Source: Pisolithus tinctorius (lineage: Eukaryota > Basidiomycota > Agaricomycetes > Boletales > Pisolithaceae). From it: 64,000 nt of DNA. This document shows positions 33,649-45,653 of the stretch, piece after piece (the first letter of the stretch is position 1; every line of letters begins with the position of its first letter). The DNA is taken from NCBI GenBank assembly GCA_024663395.1, contig JANFAH010000003.1:2170001-2234000 (forward strand). The letters are read 5' to 3'. The notes under the pieces were generated by a model. That model had not been told where the DNA came from, made no database searches, and saw nothing but the letters and a program-made list of their open reading frames with translations. The position numbers and the translations under genes are program-made.

Positions 33649-33799
33649 CCTGCAGCGTCCGTGAGGTGAGTGAAGGACAGCCTGAGGGTGTGGTTGCGTG
33701 GGATGGCTTGCTGAAGACTTTTCGTGTTTACCGGGGCGTGTGTGGTGTGCGCTTGCCGGACGCGTCTGACACGCAGGCCTCTTCTCGGTCTCTCACTAC

Positions 33800-34583
33800 A
33801 TGGCCCCACAACACCATCGACTGGCACTTAAATTCTTACTGCTCGTCCTACTATGCGTCGTGCGTAGCAGAACAGCGCTCATAGCCGAATCTCTTGACAC
33901 CAGACCAGGTTCCATCATCGGCCGTCTTGAACAAATGGGAAGTGACCAACTTCTGCAAATGTGTGTCGCTACCCTTTGATCGTCGCCTGGGGATACTCGA
34001 ACCCGTCTAACAGGTATTTGTTTTGGTTCAAACTATACGATCCTTCAGATGCACACGCCCGACAACCCCTCCAAGCCGTGCCTATCATGCAATAAACAAT
34101 GGTGTTTGAATCAGAACCTCCCGATCTGCGCCGGCGCCTCCCTGGGCGACACAGACCCAGACACGGCAACTGGAAAGGAAGGTGATGTAGAAGCAAGGTG
34201 TTTCCGTGAGCCTCGATGTTTTGGCGTTTGTGACGATGGCGCAAACAACCTTTGTAGAACGTGATTCTCCCCGGGATCAGCTGGTGGTCACGCTGTTTCT
34301 CTTGACCGTCCTGGGGTTGCTACTCACATCGGGGATTCGAAACCGCATGCTTAAAGCTGGAATGAATCCCAATTCTGCGTGGTCACCGGCTGGACGGTGG
34401 TGGGAAGTTGGTCATTTCGATGCTCTCTCCATCTTTCACACTGAGAATGTATTCCAGGAGTGGCTGCCGCGCGGACACGTTGAGCAATATAGTCTTCGTG
34501 AATACGTTCTGCGCCGTACGCGGATGTCGGCGTCAGATGAGAGAGGGAATTACGGGGAGATTTCAGAGTCCTTACCAACATAA
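33800..34583 (+). CDS. Small Cys-rich membrane protein, unknown function
   Basis: Exons 33800-33964, 34049-34205, 34258-34406 and 34458-34583 give 198 aa. An N-terminal hydrophobic stretch (LALKFLLLVLLCVVRS) could be a signal peptide or anchor. Then comes a conserved Cys motif, PSKPCLSCNKQWCLNQNLPIC, and EGDVEARCFQRDSPRDQLVV, then a membrane span (TLFLLTVLGLLL) and a Trp-rich tail (RWWEEWLPRGHVEQYSLREY). The Cys block is familiar from short membrane proteins of other fungi. The first junction is weak: only the donor GTCGCT at 33965 keeps frame. The third intron has a length divisible by three and no stop, so it could be retained. Confidence 0.7.
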
Positions 34584-34748
34584 AACGTATATCGTAGCGA
34601 GCACTTGTACCCCACAGTGGTGATCGATTTGACTACTGCCTCCAGAGCAGACCAGGCATTCCGGTCACACGGACCCGCAGTACACTGTGCGAGGTACACG
34701 TGAGATTCTTATTTGCAGCCTTAAACTCCCACTATCCCAGCTCTTCCG

Positions 34749-35140
34749 ATGGGCTCACTGTGTTCTAAGCGCAATACGCACTCGGGCAGTCAACAGATAC
34801 TTGGAGGAAGTACTACTGCTACAGGACGTCAGGATTACGGGAGTTCTGCAGATGCCCGTGCCGCAGCAGCCGCCGCCGCCGAGAGGAGACTGAAGTCTGT
34901 GAGCGCCTGAATCACTCAACTAGTGTCCATGGTTTGAGTTGATTCCTGCATGTCAGGGACAAGCACGACGCATCCACGCAGCGAATCCCAAGGGGAGTCG
35001 ACCTGCGACGCAACAGGAAGCCTCAAAGGGAACACGAATGCCAACATCCAATAGAGAAGAGGAGCCACTCGTGGTGGGCATTACACTCCGGTCTGGCTTC
35101 CGCGATGCTTTGTTGACATTCTCGAACGCAGTGGGATTGA
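34749..35140 (+). CDS. Small putatively N-myristoylated protein with terminal 9-nt exon
   Basis: Exons 34749-34898, 34957-35073 and 35132-35140 give 91 aa. It begins MGSLCSKRN, with Gly2 and Ser6 suiting N-myristoylation and a nearby Cys5 that could be palmitoylated; membrane binding is inferred. The middle has an Ala-rich helix (DARAAAAAAERRLKS) and a basic stretch (ARRIHAANPKGSRPA). The last exon encodes only Trp-Asp and the stop, giving an acidic end REEEPLVWD that is shared by short fungal proteins of similar layout. No function is known. Confidence 0.75.
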
Positions 35141-35614
35141 AGGGGGACAAATCCAAATCATCATTCTTGTGCCCATCCCCGAGCCGCGCGTGCGGAGTGA
35201 TGTATCCGGTACTGACACATGACCTTGCCACTATGATCGCGCCACCGTTTCAGCACCCTGTTCTGGTCTCGGAACCGGCTGCGGCCATTATGGTCGGACC
35301 TGCACGCAGGAGGGATTTCGTGCAGTGGGATCTGATGTCCAATCTTAGCTTTCACATCGAACCGACCAGTGGACGTCGGTTCCACGAGGCGAGAACACGT
35401 TTTACTACGTGACGAATACAGCGAATACTTTAAGCTGTTCCCCACGCCGACTTCCTGTGATCGATTCAGTTCAGTCAACTCAGAGACTGCCTTACTTGGT
35501 CACGTGTTTTCGGTCATTAAGTAGATGCCCAAATAGAGTGAAAGGGTCAAGTGTCAGTTCGTCCCACTTTGTAACCCGACAGCGGGGACGGGAACGAGTT
35601 CCCTTGTCTTGTGG
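35141..35614. other. Intergenic region
   Basis: 474 bases between two plus-strand genes, with no supported gene. One long frame continues past the end of the small protein but does not follow any splice. Confidence 0.5.
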
Positions 35615-36767
35615 ATGTCTCGCCCTACCTGGAAGAGAATCCTGTGGCAGAGACAGCCATATCCCGACAATTATATACCTGCCGACTCATTTTTGGCCTC
35701 CTTGAGGCGAAACCGTTGGTTTACCTGCCTTCGAGTGTACAGGGCCAAATTTGCTGATTCTCTGATACAGCCAATTTCACCCCATACACATATTGGCCTC
35801 TAGTACTTGCATGCTGTCCCATTACACAACATCTTGGCACGATCTTTATATTCGTCGCAGTGTTTGTAAGACTACAGCAACGCTCCTTGGATGCCCGCGT
35901 ATTACTATGGATTTCTGTGGCCTGTTTCTTGGCTGGGTATCTCGTTTGGGAGGTCCTCAACTATTCCGCCCCTCCACGCGGCCCGTCATCCCGTTCGTCG
36001 TGTTGTGGATAGATCTGGACATCATACTGAGTACATCCGATCAGGTTTCAAAGCACTAAAATCATCGCTACTTTTTTTCCTCACACTCATGGGATTGGCC
36101 CCCGTTTTGAGGACCTTGACCGCAGCAACTTCGTCAGATTCTATCTGGGCACTCTCAGCATGTCAGTTCCTTCTGAACGCGTTGCTGGCTGATTATGGCT
36201 GCACAAACGCCGGTTCACAATCACAGGAAAGGTGTGGATCAGCTTCACTCCGAAATCAAGGCCATTCTCACAGTCAACAGGCTAACCTCCGTCCTGTCTA
36301 TGAATGCGGCGGTGTCATCGTCTGTCGTTCTTGCCTCACGTCTACCTGACGACTTATCTGTTTTTTCGCTCGTTCTATTTGCTGTGCATCTGTTTGCGCT
36401 GTTTCCGATGCTGCGCCACCGATTCGGAGTGGGTATTTGTACTACTTCTCTGACAGATATCCTGGATAATAAATAAACGAAGGTCGTCCCGCCAATTTTG
36501 CAAGTAACACTGACGGTGTCTATCTCTGCGCTTTCGTTTTCCCTCATCATGTCTTTATCGCCGTTTGTCACTGCGTTGACCTTTGGCATATACGTCACGG
36601 TAAACGTTGTAGCTCCAGGCGTCCTTGTCTGGGCACAAAGATACAAAAAGCAAGTCTTTTCTTTATGTTCCTTTCCATAAAGGTTGATGCGGTTTCCCAG
36701 TGAAATCAGGGGGCCGTGGGACGTTGCGGTCCCTAGGGTGAACGGCAATGAAATTCAATGTAATTGA
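35615..36767 (+). CDS. GPI2: GPI-GlcNAc transferase subunit GPI2/PIG-C
   Basis: ER membrane subunit of the complex that adds GlcNAc to phosphatidylinositol, the first step of GPI-anchor synthesis. The start MSRPTWKRILWQRQPYPDNY is conserved; later come SFLASLRRNPNFTPYTYWP, a series of hydrophobic spans, APVLRTLTAATSSDSIWALS, SMNAAVSSSVVLASRLPDDL, PMLRHRF, and the signature end RYKNEIRGPWDVAVPRV. Exons 35615-35714, 35771-35992, 36045-36231, 36281-36432, 36505-36649 and 36701-36767 give 290 aa, near the family's usual length. The last intron (36650-36700) works only as GC-AG; a GT donor would give an immediate stop. The gene's product is needed for the GPI proteins of the window, but there is no sign of co-regulation. 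Confidence 0.92.
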
Positions 36768-37142
36768 CAAACGCGCCGGCGTGTATAACACATTGTCGGG
36801 AACATGATCTTCCGCGCAAGGTTTACTTTACCTATTAATGGCATTCTATTTTCCGCGTGTCGTCCTCGTGAGCACTGTCCACCCGGAATTCTTCCATGTG
36901 ACGATCAACTCTGATACCGAAATGCTGGGTATTTGAGATGGTCAACGAATATATTGTGTGACGAAGGTATCATATTACAGGCGGAGTATAGAACAGCGTG
37001 GTGGAACTAGACGAGCGTAATGGATAGGGTACGGAGAAAAATGAGAATAAAACTGCGAGTCACCAAACGGCAGTGATTGCATAATAGTTATACAGTGCTT
37101 GGCTTCGTATATTGCATGGCACGAGAGGCAAGTTCTACTTCA
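36768..37142. other. Tail-to-tail intergenic region
   Basis: 375 bases between GPI2 and the bZIP gene; both 3'UTRs. No feature seen. Confidence 0.5.
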
Positions 37143-38753
37143 TCAGGTTTGCAGCTCACCGTGATCGTCTTGAAGGCGGGGCCGCTTGGAGCCAGTCATC
37201 ACTCCCATGCCAATGCCTCTGGCTTCTAATACTTCCATCGCCACCTTCGCGGCCCCTTCGGAGGACTTCTTAGTCCGCATCCGTGTCCTACGCAAAGCTC
37301 CGAATGCCTGGGCTTTGATCACCGCCAAGGTGCCGGAAATTGGTGGAGTACTAGGAGAGGGTGATCGCGAGGCCGCCCTTTCAGCGCCGCGTCGAGGACG
37401 TAACTTAGAATGCTGGGAGCATGAACCTGCTTCTCCCTCACTACTGCCGCGTTCGTGATGAGAGTTACCCTCACCACCAGAAAAGTGAGGCAGAGATGGT
37501 AGCAACGGACGCTCTGGGCCTGAGTTTGCACGCCGTGGACCAATTCTGTACCTCACGCCTTCGCTTCCGACACTTGACAGCGATAAGTCAGCGGTGCCTC
37601 CATGGAGTGTTACTTCGGCACTGTGTGTGGTGGAGTGTCGGCGATAGTCGAATTCCGTGCGGTCCCGTGAAATTCCTGAGTTCTCAGGGGGAAAGGCAAA
37701 TTGGAATGATGACGTCAGGGAAGTCGTCGATGAAGACGATGGCGTAGACGTGGACGGTGATATGGACCGGCTTCCAGGGAAGAGGTAAGGCGCAGTTTCC
37801 AACTGACTGATAGGTACCTTTTGTTCGTCGACGAAAGAACGGCCGACATACATTTCCGGCGAGGTCAACGTGGGAGACCCTGTGTGAGTGAGATCAGGGC
37901 CGATAAGATTGGTCGTGGGACATGACCTACCACTAGAGGAAGAGCTTTGCTGCATACTATGGTTCCAAGTGCTGTCACGGCTGATGGTTTGCACAGGGTA
38001 AGGGTACTGGTTAAACTTTGAAGGCCGACTACTGCCCATTTGGTGGGAAGCTCCGCTAGAGGGAAGTTGTTCGTTATCAACGCCAGGGTATGATAGTGAG
38101 GGCGAATGACCCGGGAAGGCGTGACTCGGAGCAGGAGTATAATTGCCGTTGGACATGGAGGTGGCGTCATCACCAGTTTGGTATCCTATACTATCGTCAC
38201 TATATTGGCCGGGGCGTGATGCATGCAAGCGTTTACCCATCACATTCGATTGGGGTTGCACAGGGAATGTTGACGGCAATGATGGGATGTCATCGGTGTC
38301 GGGTACCTGGCCCGTTTTCCTTGCTTGCCATAGCGCCCTCCAAAATTTCTCGCGCTCCCGTAACTCGTGCCTCAGTCGGGCGTTATCCTGTCTCAGTTCA
38401 CCAGCTTCGTTACGGGCTTCACGGCAGGAATCTTGAAGCTGGAGAACCACGGATTCCAGCGAAGTAACTGTGCAGCATGAGGTGGACGGCATGACCTGTG
38501 TGAAGAATAAGACTGACCTGTCTCTTCGAGGGTCGCGATATAATTGGCGCGCCTAGCCCGGGGAGTCGCTGTTAGTTTAAACGCAGGACGGATAAGTGCT
38601 TAGACACCTTTGACGAAAGGCAGCCTGGGCGTCAGCATTTTTCTTCTTGCGGAGTGCGATATCAGACATCCGGGGAGACGATTCGTCAACATCGGCTTTG
38701 AAGTCAACCTCGTCATCTGGGGGAGAGTGGCCTGTTTCGAACTTGTTTGGCAT
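37143..38753 (-). CDS. bZIP transcription factor
   Basis: A nuclear DNA-binding protein. The N-terminal exon starts MPNKFETGHSPPDDEVDFKA at 38753, and a basic region and zipper are assembled across three exons: ALRKKKNADAQAAFRQRRAN, then YIATLEETVTSLESVVLQLQ and a leucine-zipper coiled coil with LRQDNARLRHELREREKFW. The basic motif N-x-x-A-Q-x-x-F-R is the AP-1/Yap type. The remaining 370 residues are Ser/Pro-rich and disordered with no second domain, apart from a Lys/Arg-rich end (RTRMRTKKSSEG). A second small exon of about 35 bases (near 38550) joins the basic region to the zipper. The target genes cannot be told. It is a typical stress or nutrient regulator in this class. Confidence 0.88.
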
Positions 38754-39500
38754 GATAATGAAACTGGCAGAGAAAAGGGCAGATAACAAAATAAAAGGTA
38801 ATACAGAAGGGGGGAAAGAGGAGAAGCGTTTGGAGGACGATGGGGAGCGGGAAAGAAGTTTAATATGGCATGGAAAAAAAGAATTCGAAACCAGGGCACG
38901 AGGAGAGAGACGGTGTGTGATCGAGTTAAGCGAGCGTATTTACAATCCAGTCAATCATCATGGGTCCAGCGCCTCGCGTCGTCGAGCCGCCCAGTGGGAG
39001 CTGCATATTTCTCCGGCTTTCACACTATGCCAGATGCTGGGCCACCATACACTTTCGATCTCTCCAAGTTCGCAACGTGCAGTTGCGGTGATGTGGCAAT
39101 GATAGAATCATACTAGATCTTGTTATGACTCCAACTGCGTGCACCGTAGTAGATCTGCGTTTCATTACCGAAGACATGGGTGTCTGGCACGGGCCCAGAC
39201 GGATCCTTGGCTTGGAAGAACTTTCGCCGAACTCGGGTGCCAACCAAGTTCACCCGTTCGCTGGTCGCGGCCTTACTGATCCCTGTCACAGCGGCCGATT
39301 GCCGCAATCATGCAATCATGTCTGCATCATAACTTATCCTGATAGTTCTCACTCCCACTCCTCTACACCTAAAATGGTACCTATTCTCCACCCTGCAGGT
39401 CCTCGTTGCCACCAGGGACATCCCTGTCCCCGTAAATCACAATCCAAGCATAGCAAAGCACGAGGCAGACTTTACGGACCGAGATCACCTTCCGTCATGG
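38754..39500. other. Upstream region of the bZIP gene / 3' of APC4
   Basis: About 750 bases. Close to the bZIP start there is a pyrimidine-rich run on the minus strand (38760-38900), likely the 5'UTR. One minus-strand open frame, 39113-39307, has a reasonable composition (VNLVGTRVRRKFFQAKDPSG) but lacks an in-frame ATG and was not accepted as a gene. Confidence 0.45.
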
Positions 39501-42500
39501 TCATGCCCCGACCATCTCCATCTCCGATGCTGCATCCGCTTCCATCTCGTCTCCTTCCATGTCTATGACCTCCATCCTCATCCCATCGCCCCCTAACACA
39601 CAGACGACCCTCCGGCCAACCCGTCCATTCACCGCCATTGAAATCGACCCGCTCTTGCACGCTGACAACCGGCGGCATTTCGTGATCGGAACCCCACCAC
39701 CCATCAGCTGAATCATGCCGTCAGTAACAGCTCTCGCCAAAAACATGAGACTTACATGCCCCTCCCTCCATCGTTGCAACATATCCACAATCATATCTTT
39801 TTGCGCAGGACCACTTACGTATTCTTCTGATTCCAGCCTTTGGTATCTCAGCATCGTGTAATTCATCGTACCGACATATATCGGACCTGGGTTTGTGGTT
39901 ATGATTAAAATTTACACTGGGTATGGTGCCCACGCTGCTTACCCTGCCTTCCTTTGATCCGGTACACCAAAACAATCACATTGTCATCAAAAAATTCAGC
40001 ATCCAGTATGTCAAGATCTCCGCCTTCATCGCCGTCCATGTCCACTGAACATTCCAAGATGGCAACTTCAAAACTTCCAGCCACCCTCGCGTACTGATCA
40101 TATGGCATTCTACTTAGGCACACTATGTTGTGCACGTTGAGTTGCCAAACACAAGAAATCGAACTACTCACGAAGGGACTGTCCTTCCGGATTTAAAAGG
40201 GCGACAAGATACTGTAGGTTACCATTGGGCTGTGCACGCTGAACACAGTTGAACAACTCTTCGCAGAAAGAAAAACACCGTTCACCTCGTTGTCGTCACG
40301 AATTACCCGGTGGCGAATAAATAGACAATTATTTTTAGGAGTAGGGCTTAATTCCTTCGCCTTAGTCAGTACAGCCGCACCATCAGCTGGCACCGTTGCG
40401 GACCGGGCAGTGGCTGGGGAAGCTTGCGCGAAGGCTTGTTGGCACCGCATAGCCAATTCCTGTACTAGCACATCTAGATTTCTGTCTAGCTGTGAAAGCT
40501 CTATGCGCATGACATTCTACAGCAAACGACCCATTTCATGAGCAGCGTCGGATCCACTCGAAAGAAATGCCTACGGGTTGCCATGCAGTTTGTGAAGGAT
40601 CCTGAAATGCGGTGCGGGCCAGTTCCAGTGCATCATCCAGGGATTTTGGCGTTTGTGAAGTGCAGAGATCACCGGGATTAAATTGAGGTGCTGACCCTGT
40701 AAACCACCGGTCGATTTGGCTGGCCATAAAACCGGACATTAAGTAGTTGTTCACTTCAAGTATATCATAGTCAAGGAAAGCCTGGGACTCTCCACTCATG
40801 TTAGCCACTGTCATCTCTTGCTCAAACTGTGAGACATAGTCGTATATGCAGATTCAAAGCACGAACCATACCGGATGAAATTAAGAAATTGTTTGAATGT
40901 CCTGAGTTCCTTCTTCGCTTCAGTAGCGAGCCATGCCGAAACAAATATGCCACGCTCCACAAGGCTCAGGCAAGTTACGATGTCGTTCGTATTCAAACCA
41001 AACGGCGCAAGATGTGACCTGAGGAGATGTGGAGTTAATTAACGGCGGTTTTCTGGGAGCGCTCACATGAGTGACCATCCACGAATTTCATCGAGAATAA
41101 TGTGGAGTCTCTGCAAGGCGGGGATAATCCGCATGTTCGAATAGTCGTACATTTTCGTCAGTGCATCAGTAATTGCATTGTCCCACTTTTGAAGTGCCTA
41201 CAAGAGTGTCAATTATCTAGGTGTCAGCTCTCCTGCCAGTATACTCACTCTGTCACTAGTCTGATCACTGCTGAGGATAAAGTCTGAGAGTCCCTCAGAC
41301 ATGGATCCCGTGACAAGAAAGCTAGTGAGTTCAAAAACAGCGTCAGGATCTTCTTCTGCGCAAAACAAGAAGTTAACTCGGGATATAAATCGCGGCTCAG
41401 ATTAGTGCACTTACGACCATACTCTTCCTTGAGCCTTTTTTCCAGAGATTCCACCCACGTCTTTCCAATTTCCCTTGCCCCAGTCACAGACGCTGAACCA
41501 AGCCAGGCTTCCTTCATCTCATCAAGAACACTCATAATATACCTCATCAACTCGCGCGCAGCGGAAGATAGTCGAGCGAATTCGCGGACGGCTGGAGTAC
41601 CTAGGAGCGGAACGTTGACGAGCATCGGCTGCATGCCAGCTGAAAAGAAATCGCCGTCAGGGCTCTCCGAGTGAAACAGGAGGAGCGGTGGATTAGGATG
41701 CTTGTATAAGAATATAGGTGGATGCCCCCCTGGTAGAGTAACTGTTCCAAGGCAATAGGTCCCGGCTAGGAAGAGGTGGAGTCCACCACTCTGGTCAGCT
41801 AGGGCCAATAGACTATCCTCGTCTGTTTTGCGAAACAAATTATCCGCGCTGCCGCTTTTATGGTTTTCATCTGTTTGGTCTGGAGAGCTAATAGAAATAT
41901 CTTCCAGAATGGGTACTAAGGACGGCCATTGGGTAATCACGTCGGGGACCGATGTCTTTCGGGTACTCCTAATCTGAGTCCCTTGAAAAGCAAAGAGGTC
42001 CGTCGCACTGTAAAAGGCGTCATCAAGTGTTCCTTCGCCGGTGAATGACTCACGTGACGTATCTGCTTGTTTCTTTAAGGGGATCAAGCAAGGGTAAAAT
42101 CTTCAGAATGGATAGTGCTGAGCCAGTCTGCTCGAGCTAGTTAAAGTATGAGAGATGCGCCGAGGGTAACAAGAACATACCTTCACCCCATTCCTCTTGA
42201 AAATGTCAGGAATGACATCGGTGGTGGACTCACTGAGCCCGGGAAACCACCAAGCCCCAACTACCTTAGGGACAGTTTGGGCTCCCTGACAGGAGTTTAT
42301 GGAAAGAGAACGTTCGGTACGACCATCTTGAACGGAATGCATCGTGATTCTCCCGGATTCATGCACCACAGCGATGGTCTGTCCTAAGGCAAGATAAGTT
42401 GAAATTCATAGAGGAGGTAATAAGCCTCCACCGTCTGGATGCCAGACAAGACTGGCAACAGTAGCAGGAACGTCGTCGGTTGCGATATCAACCTCCCACT

Positions 42501-42663
42501 TTCTGGAGCCCTGCAGTTTCCATAGACTAATTCTATCGCGTCCTCCCAGGCGAGCTATAAGAACGACGAGGTCTTTGTCCGGACAACAGGCCGACGCTAA
42601 CAAACGGCATGGCGAGGGTAACTTGAATGTCGCGAGAGACGCGAACGCGTTGCTGCTGTCCAT
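39501..42663 (-). CDS. APC4: Anaphase-promoting complex subunit 4
   Basis: Scaffold subunit of the APC/C ubiquitin ligase, linking its platform subunits. The start MDSSNAFASLATFKLPSPC at 42663 opens a WD40-type propeller (VASLVWHPDGGGLL; IAVVHESGRITMHSVQDGRT). The Apc4 long domain follows: MRYIMSVLDEMKEAWLGSAS, then YSNMRIIPALQRLHIILDEI and SLVERGIFVSAWLATEAKKE, and the region SGFMASQIDRWFTGSA. The C-terminus has FARCQ-like and FVPV-like blocks and ends with AVNGRVGRRVVCVLGGDGMR and an acidic tail. Many introns break it and several borders are not fixed. The stop is at 39501. It is one of five minus-strand genes in a row; the distance to DRS1 is 88 bases. Confidence 0.88.
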
Positions 42664-42751
42664 TTGACAGTAATGTGACTCCGCAAGGTGTTAAGCCGAT
42701 CCCTTACCAAAACAGGCGAAACCTCCAGTAACTAATAGTGTAAGCGTGCAA

Positions 42752-45331
42752 CTACCGCCTTCCACCCTTCCGACTCATTCCACCAATCTTGTCCCCCTTT
42801 CTGGCACGTATGCCCTCTCTCCTTGCCTTCACTGATAGATCCTGAGCGAACGCGCTCCCAGCTCGCGAAGTGATTTTAGGTATCGCTTTTTTCCGTCCAC
42901 CGGTTCTTGGTTGAATTTTACTAATCTTACCAGCTCTTGCTTCTCTTTTGGCCGATCGTATTGCAGCGTCTATCGCGCCCTTTTCACCCGATTCTTTTTC
43001 GGCGTCCAAGGCTATTTTACGGCGTTTGGCCTTTCTCGAGAGTCCAGCGTACTTTTCCCTCTTGGGCTGTGCAATTCCGTGGAGTGAGTGTTACTTTGCG
43101 TTGCCAATCACACTCACTTTGGAGGAGTCGCTAGGTGGCACACCTGCGTGTTTCTGCTTGTCTGCGGCTGCGAGATAGCTCAGAATTCAGTCTAGATTTA
43201 CCACCTCGAAAGCTTTACCTGCTGCTCGCGCCTTGTCCTTCTCAGTTTGGAACCAGGTTCTTCGAGGCCTTGAAAAGATCTCTGCCTCGTGCTCAAGCAT
43301 ATTCTGGCCTTTTTTCAACTCCATCTCCGCCTGTCGCAACTGCCAGGAACGCTGTAAATCAGAAACACATTCACGATAAACATTCTTCCTACGTACCCGC
43401 TTCTCTTCTTTCTCTTCCTGCAAAACCACCACAACCTCATTCTTCAACTCCCTTACCTTGTCAGCCCACCTCCGCAAGATTTCAGGAGGTACAATCCGAT
43501 GTCGAATGTTGTCGTCCCCAGCGTTATGCTTAATCACGGATTTAAGCAATTTACGATCCCCTTCTCCAACCAAGGTCACGGACCTGTACAATTCAGCAAA
43601 AATAACTCCGACGCTGGAAATCACGTACCGCCCGCATTTCCCAGCTCGCGCTGTCCGACCGACGCGGTGAAGGTATTGTTCGAATTGGCTAGGCATGTCG
43701 TAATTAATGACAGTTTCGATGCCTTTGATGTCAAGTCCACGAGAAGCTAGATCGGTGGCCATCAGAAAATCGGCCTGACCATCACGGAAAGACTGGAGAG
43801 CTTTCAAACGCTGTCCACGCGTTAATACAGGTAGTGGAATCGTACAGAGGAGTTACCTGCTCTTGTGAAAGGTCACCATGCAGTTCTTCGGCATTCATGT
43901 CCAGCAGACCGAACAGCACCCGCACTTGATGAGCGAGCTTCTTGCTCCGAAAGAATATGATGACCCGCTGCCTAAATATTCGCTTGCAAAGTGTCACCAG
44001 CAACGCTGTCCGATCCGCCTCTTTCTCGGCGCGGACGCGGACGAACTCTTGAATTAATTCCCTAGCGGTTGTTCGTTTCGGATCAACAAAGAGGCGCACT
44101 GGTTTTTTCAATGACATTTTCACCAATTCGTCAACGGAATCTGTCATGGTAGCAGAGAACAACATCGTCTGGCGAGAAGCAGGACAGGATTTGATAATCT
44201 CGTTTAGCTCGTCCGCAAACCCTTCAGACAGCATGCGATCTGCTTCGTCCAGTACAAGCACGTCAAGGGCATCTAAAGTGAAAGAAGGCGAGTTGCGGAG
44301 GTGATCTATTAGGCGGCCTGGAGTCGCGATAACAATATCAGGCCGCGCACGCAAAGCGACTTCCTGAGATTTGAGTGAGAGACCCCCTGTAATAATTCAC
44401 ACATTTCAGGCAGAGACACGGAAAGGAGTTGTGTACATACCAGCCACAAGGCAAAACCGGATGTCTGTATAGGCCGAAAGCTTTGATCCCACCTCAAAAC
44501 ATTGTACTGCAAGCTCTCTGGTCGGCACAAGAATAAGACAACGGGTGGCAGCAGCATGTATGCCCTTTTCTCGGTATAAAAGACGTTCCAGGATCGGAAT
44601 GGTGAACGCCGCTGTTTTACCTGACCCGGTGACAGCATTCCCCACGACGTCCTTACCCAAGAGGGCAACTGGGATTGCAGCGGCCTGAATTGGAGTGGGT
44701 GACACGAAACCGAGGCTAGTCAACGCTCTTTGTAATGGGCGTGAAAGGTTCATGGTGAGGAAGGAGGAATGGGAGTCCTGGGGTGTCACAGTGTCAAAAA
44801 ATTCCGCTTTACGATCTTCGTCTGCTTCAAGTACGCTTTCCGAGTGGCTTGAGGAGTCGTCGTCTTCGCTGATCGTGTCGTGCTGCCAGTCCAATGAGGA
44901 ATCGCCAGAATCTGTGTCACCACTGCTTGGTTCATTTTCCTCTTCAGATTCATCCGAAGTCTCGGAAGCCATTCCATCCTCAGTGTTATCGTCGCTCCCG
45001 CTTCGTGAAGTGTGCTCGCTCGATCTTTTCCTTTTACTGACATGCTTAAGTTTTCGTCTCTCAATGATTTCATCGACAGAGACAGAATTCTGCCAGACGT
45101 CAATATGATAAAAACGGTTAGTGAACTGGCACTGACGAGCCCTGGCTTTAGTACATTGTTCACAATGTCTGTTGTCTCGTCCGGATGAAATATATCTGTG
45201 GACGGGTCGCCCGACAGGTCGAAATGAAAATCAGCATTGAGTTGGACCTCTTCGCGTTCGTCATGGGCCTTCTTGGAGCGCTTCTTGACTCGGCTTTCGT
45301 CGTCAGAGTCTATGGTCATGATAAAATCCAT
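42752..45331 (-). CDS. DRS1: ATP-dependent DEAD-box RNA helicase DRS1 (DDX27)
   Basis: Nucleolar helicase of 60S ribosome assembly. The start is [20 protein letters not shown] at 45331. An acidic and Ser-rich N-terminus is followed by the Q-motif block [20 protein letters not shown], Walker [32 protein letters not shown] in [17 protein letters not shown] in LFSATM, RGLDIKG and [10 protein letters not shown]. The C-terminus is the basic, Drs1-typical tail with a charged helix ([20 protein letters not shown]), then [20 protein letters not shown] and a Gly/Arg/Lys end (GMSRKGGRR). At least five short introns are present, including one right after SLSKL-type motif Ib. The tail also resembles proteins that bind rRNA. 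Confidence 0.94.
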
Positions 45332-45653
45332 GGTGAAGGAGCCCCTGGCAGACCGAGAAGCAGTGAAACGCGGTTGTCAGCTCAAGCTCGATCGATTTCC
45401 TTTTACGTGACTGTTTACTTCGACCTCGGGTTAGAAAGTGCAAGAATTCTTATGAATAATAACACGTATATAAGCATGCGACAGGGTATCCAACAGTAAA
45501 TAGAAAGCACGTTGGTGATACAGCAGTTCAGTACGGCGTACAACGACATTGTTTCACCACTGGAATAACCGACGAATAAGGGTATTGTCTCTTGCATGCG
45601 GGAAGTGAGTATCATCACGAGAGAATGACCTGGGTAAACTCGGCACGAGAGGT

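Noticed and set aside
33980..34015. A tRNA T-arm-like GGGTTCGAGTATCCC on the minus strand
   Set aside because: No matching acceptor, D or anticodon stems could be found in the flanking 100 bases, and it lies within an intron of a coding gene. Not a tRNA.
39113..39307. Minus-strand frame of 64 codons with plausible composition
   Set aside because: No in-frame ATG, no splice signal connecting an upstream exon, and no known family. Possible but not supported.
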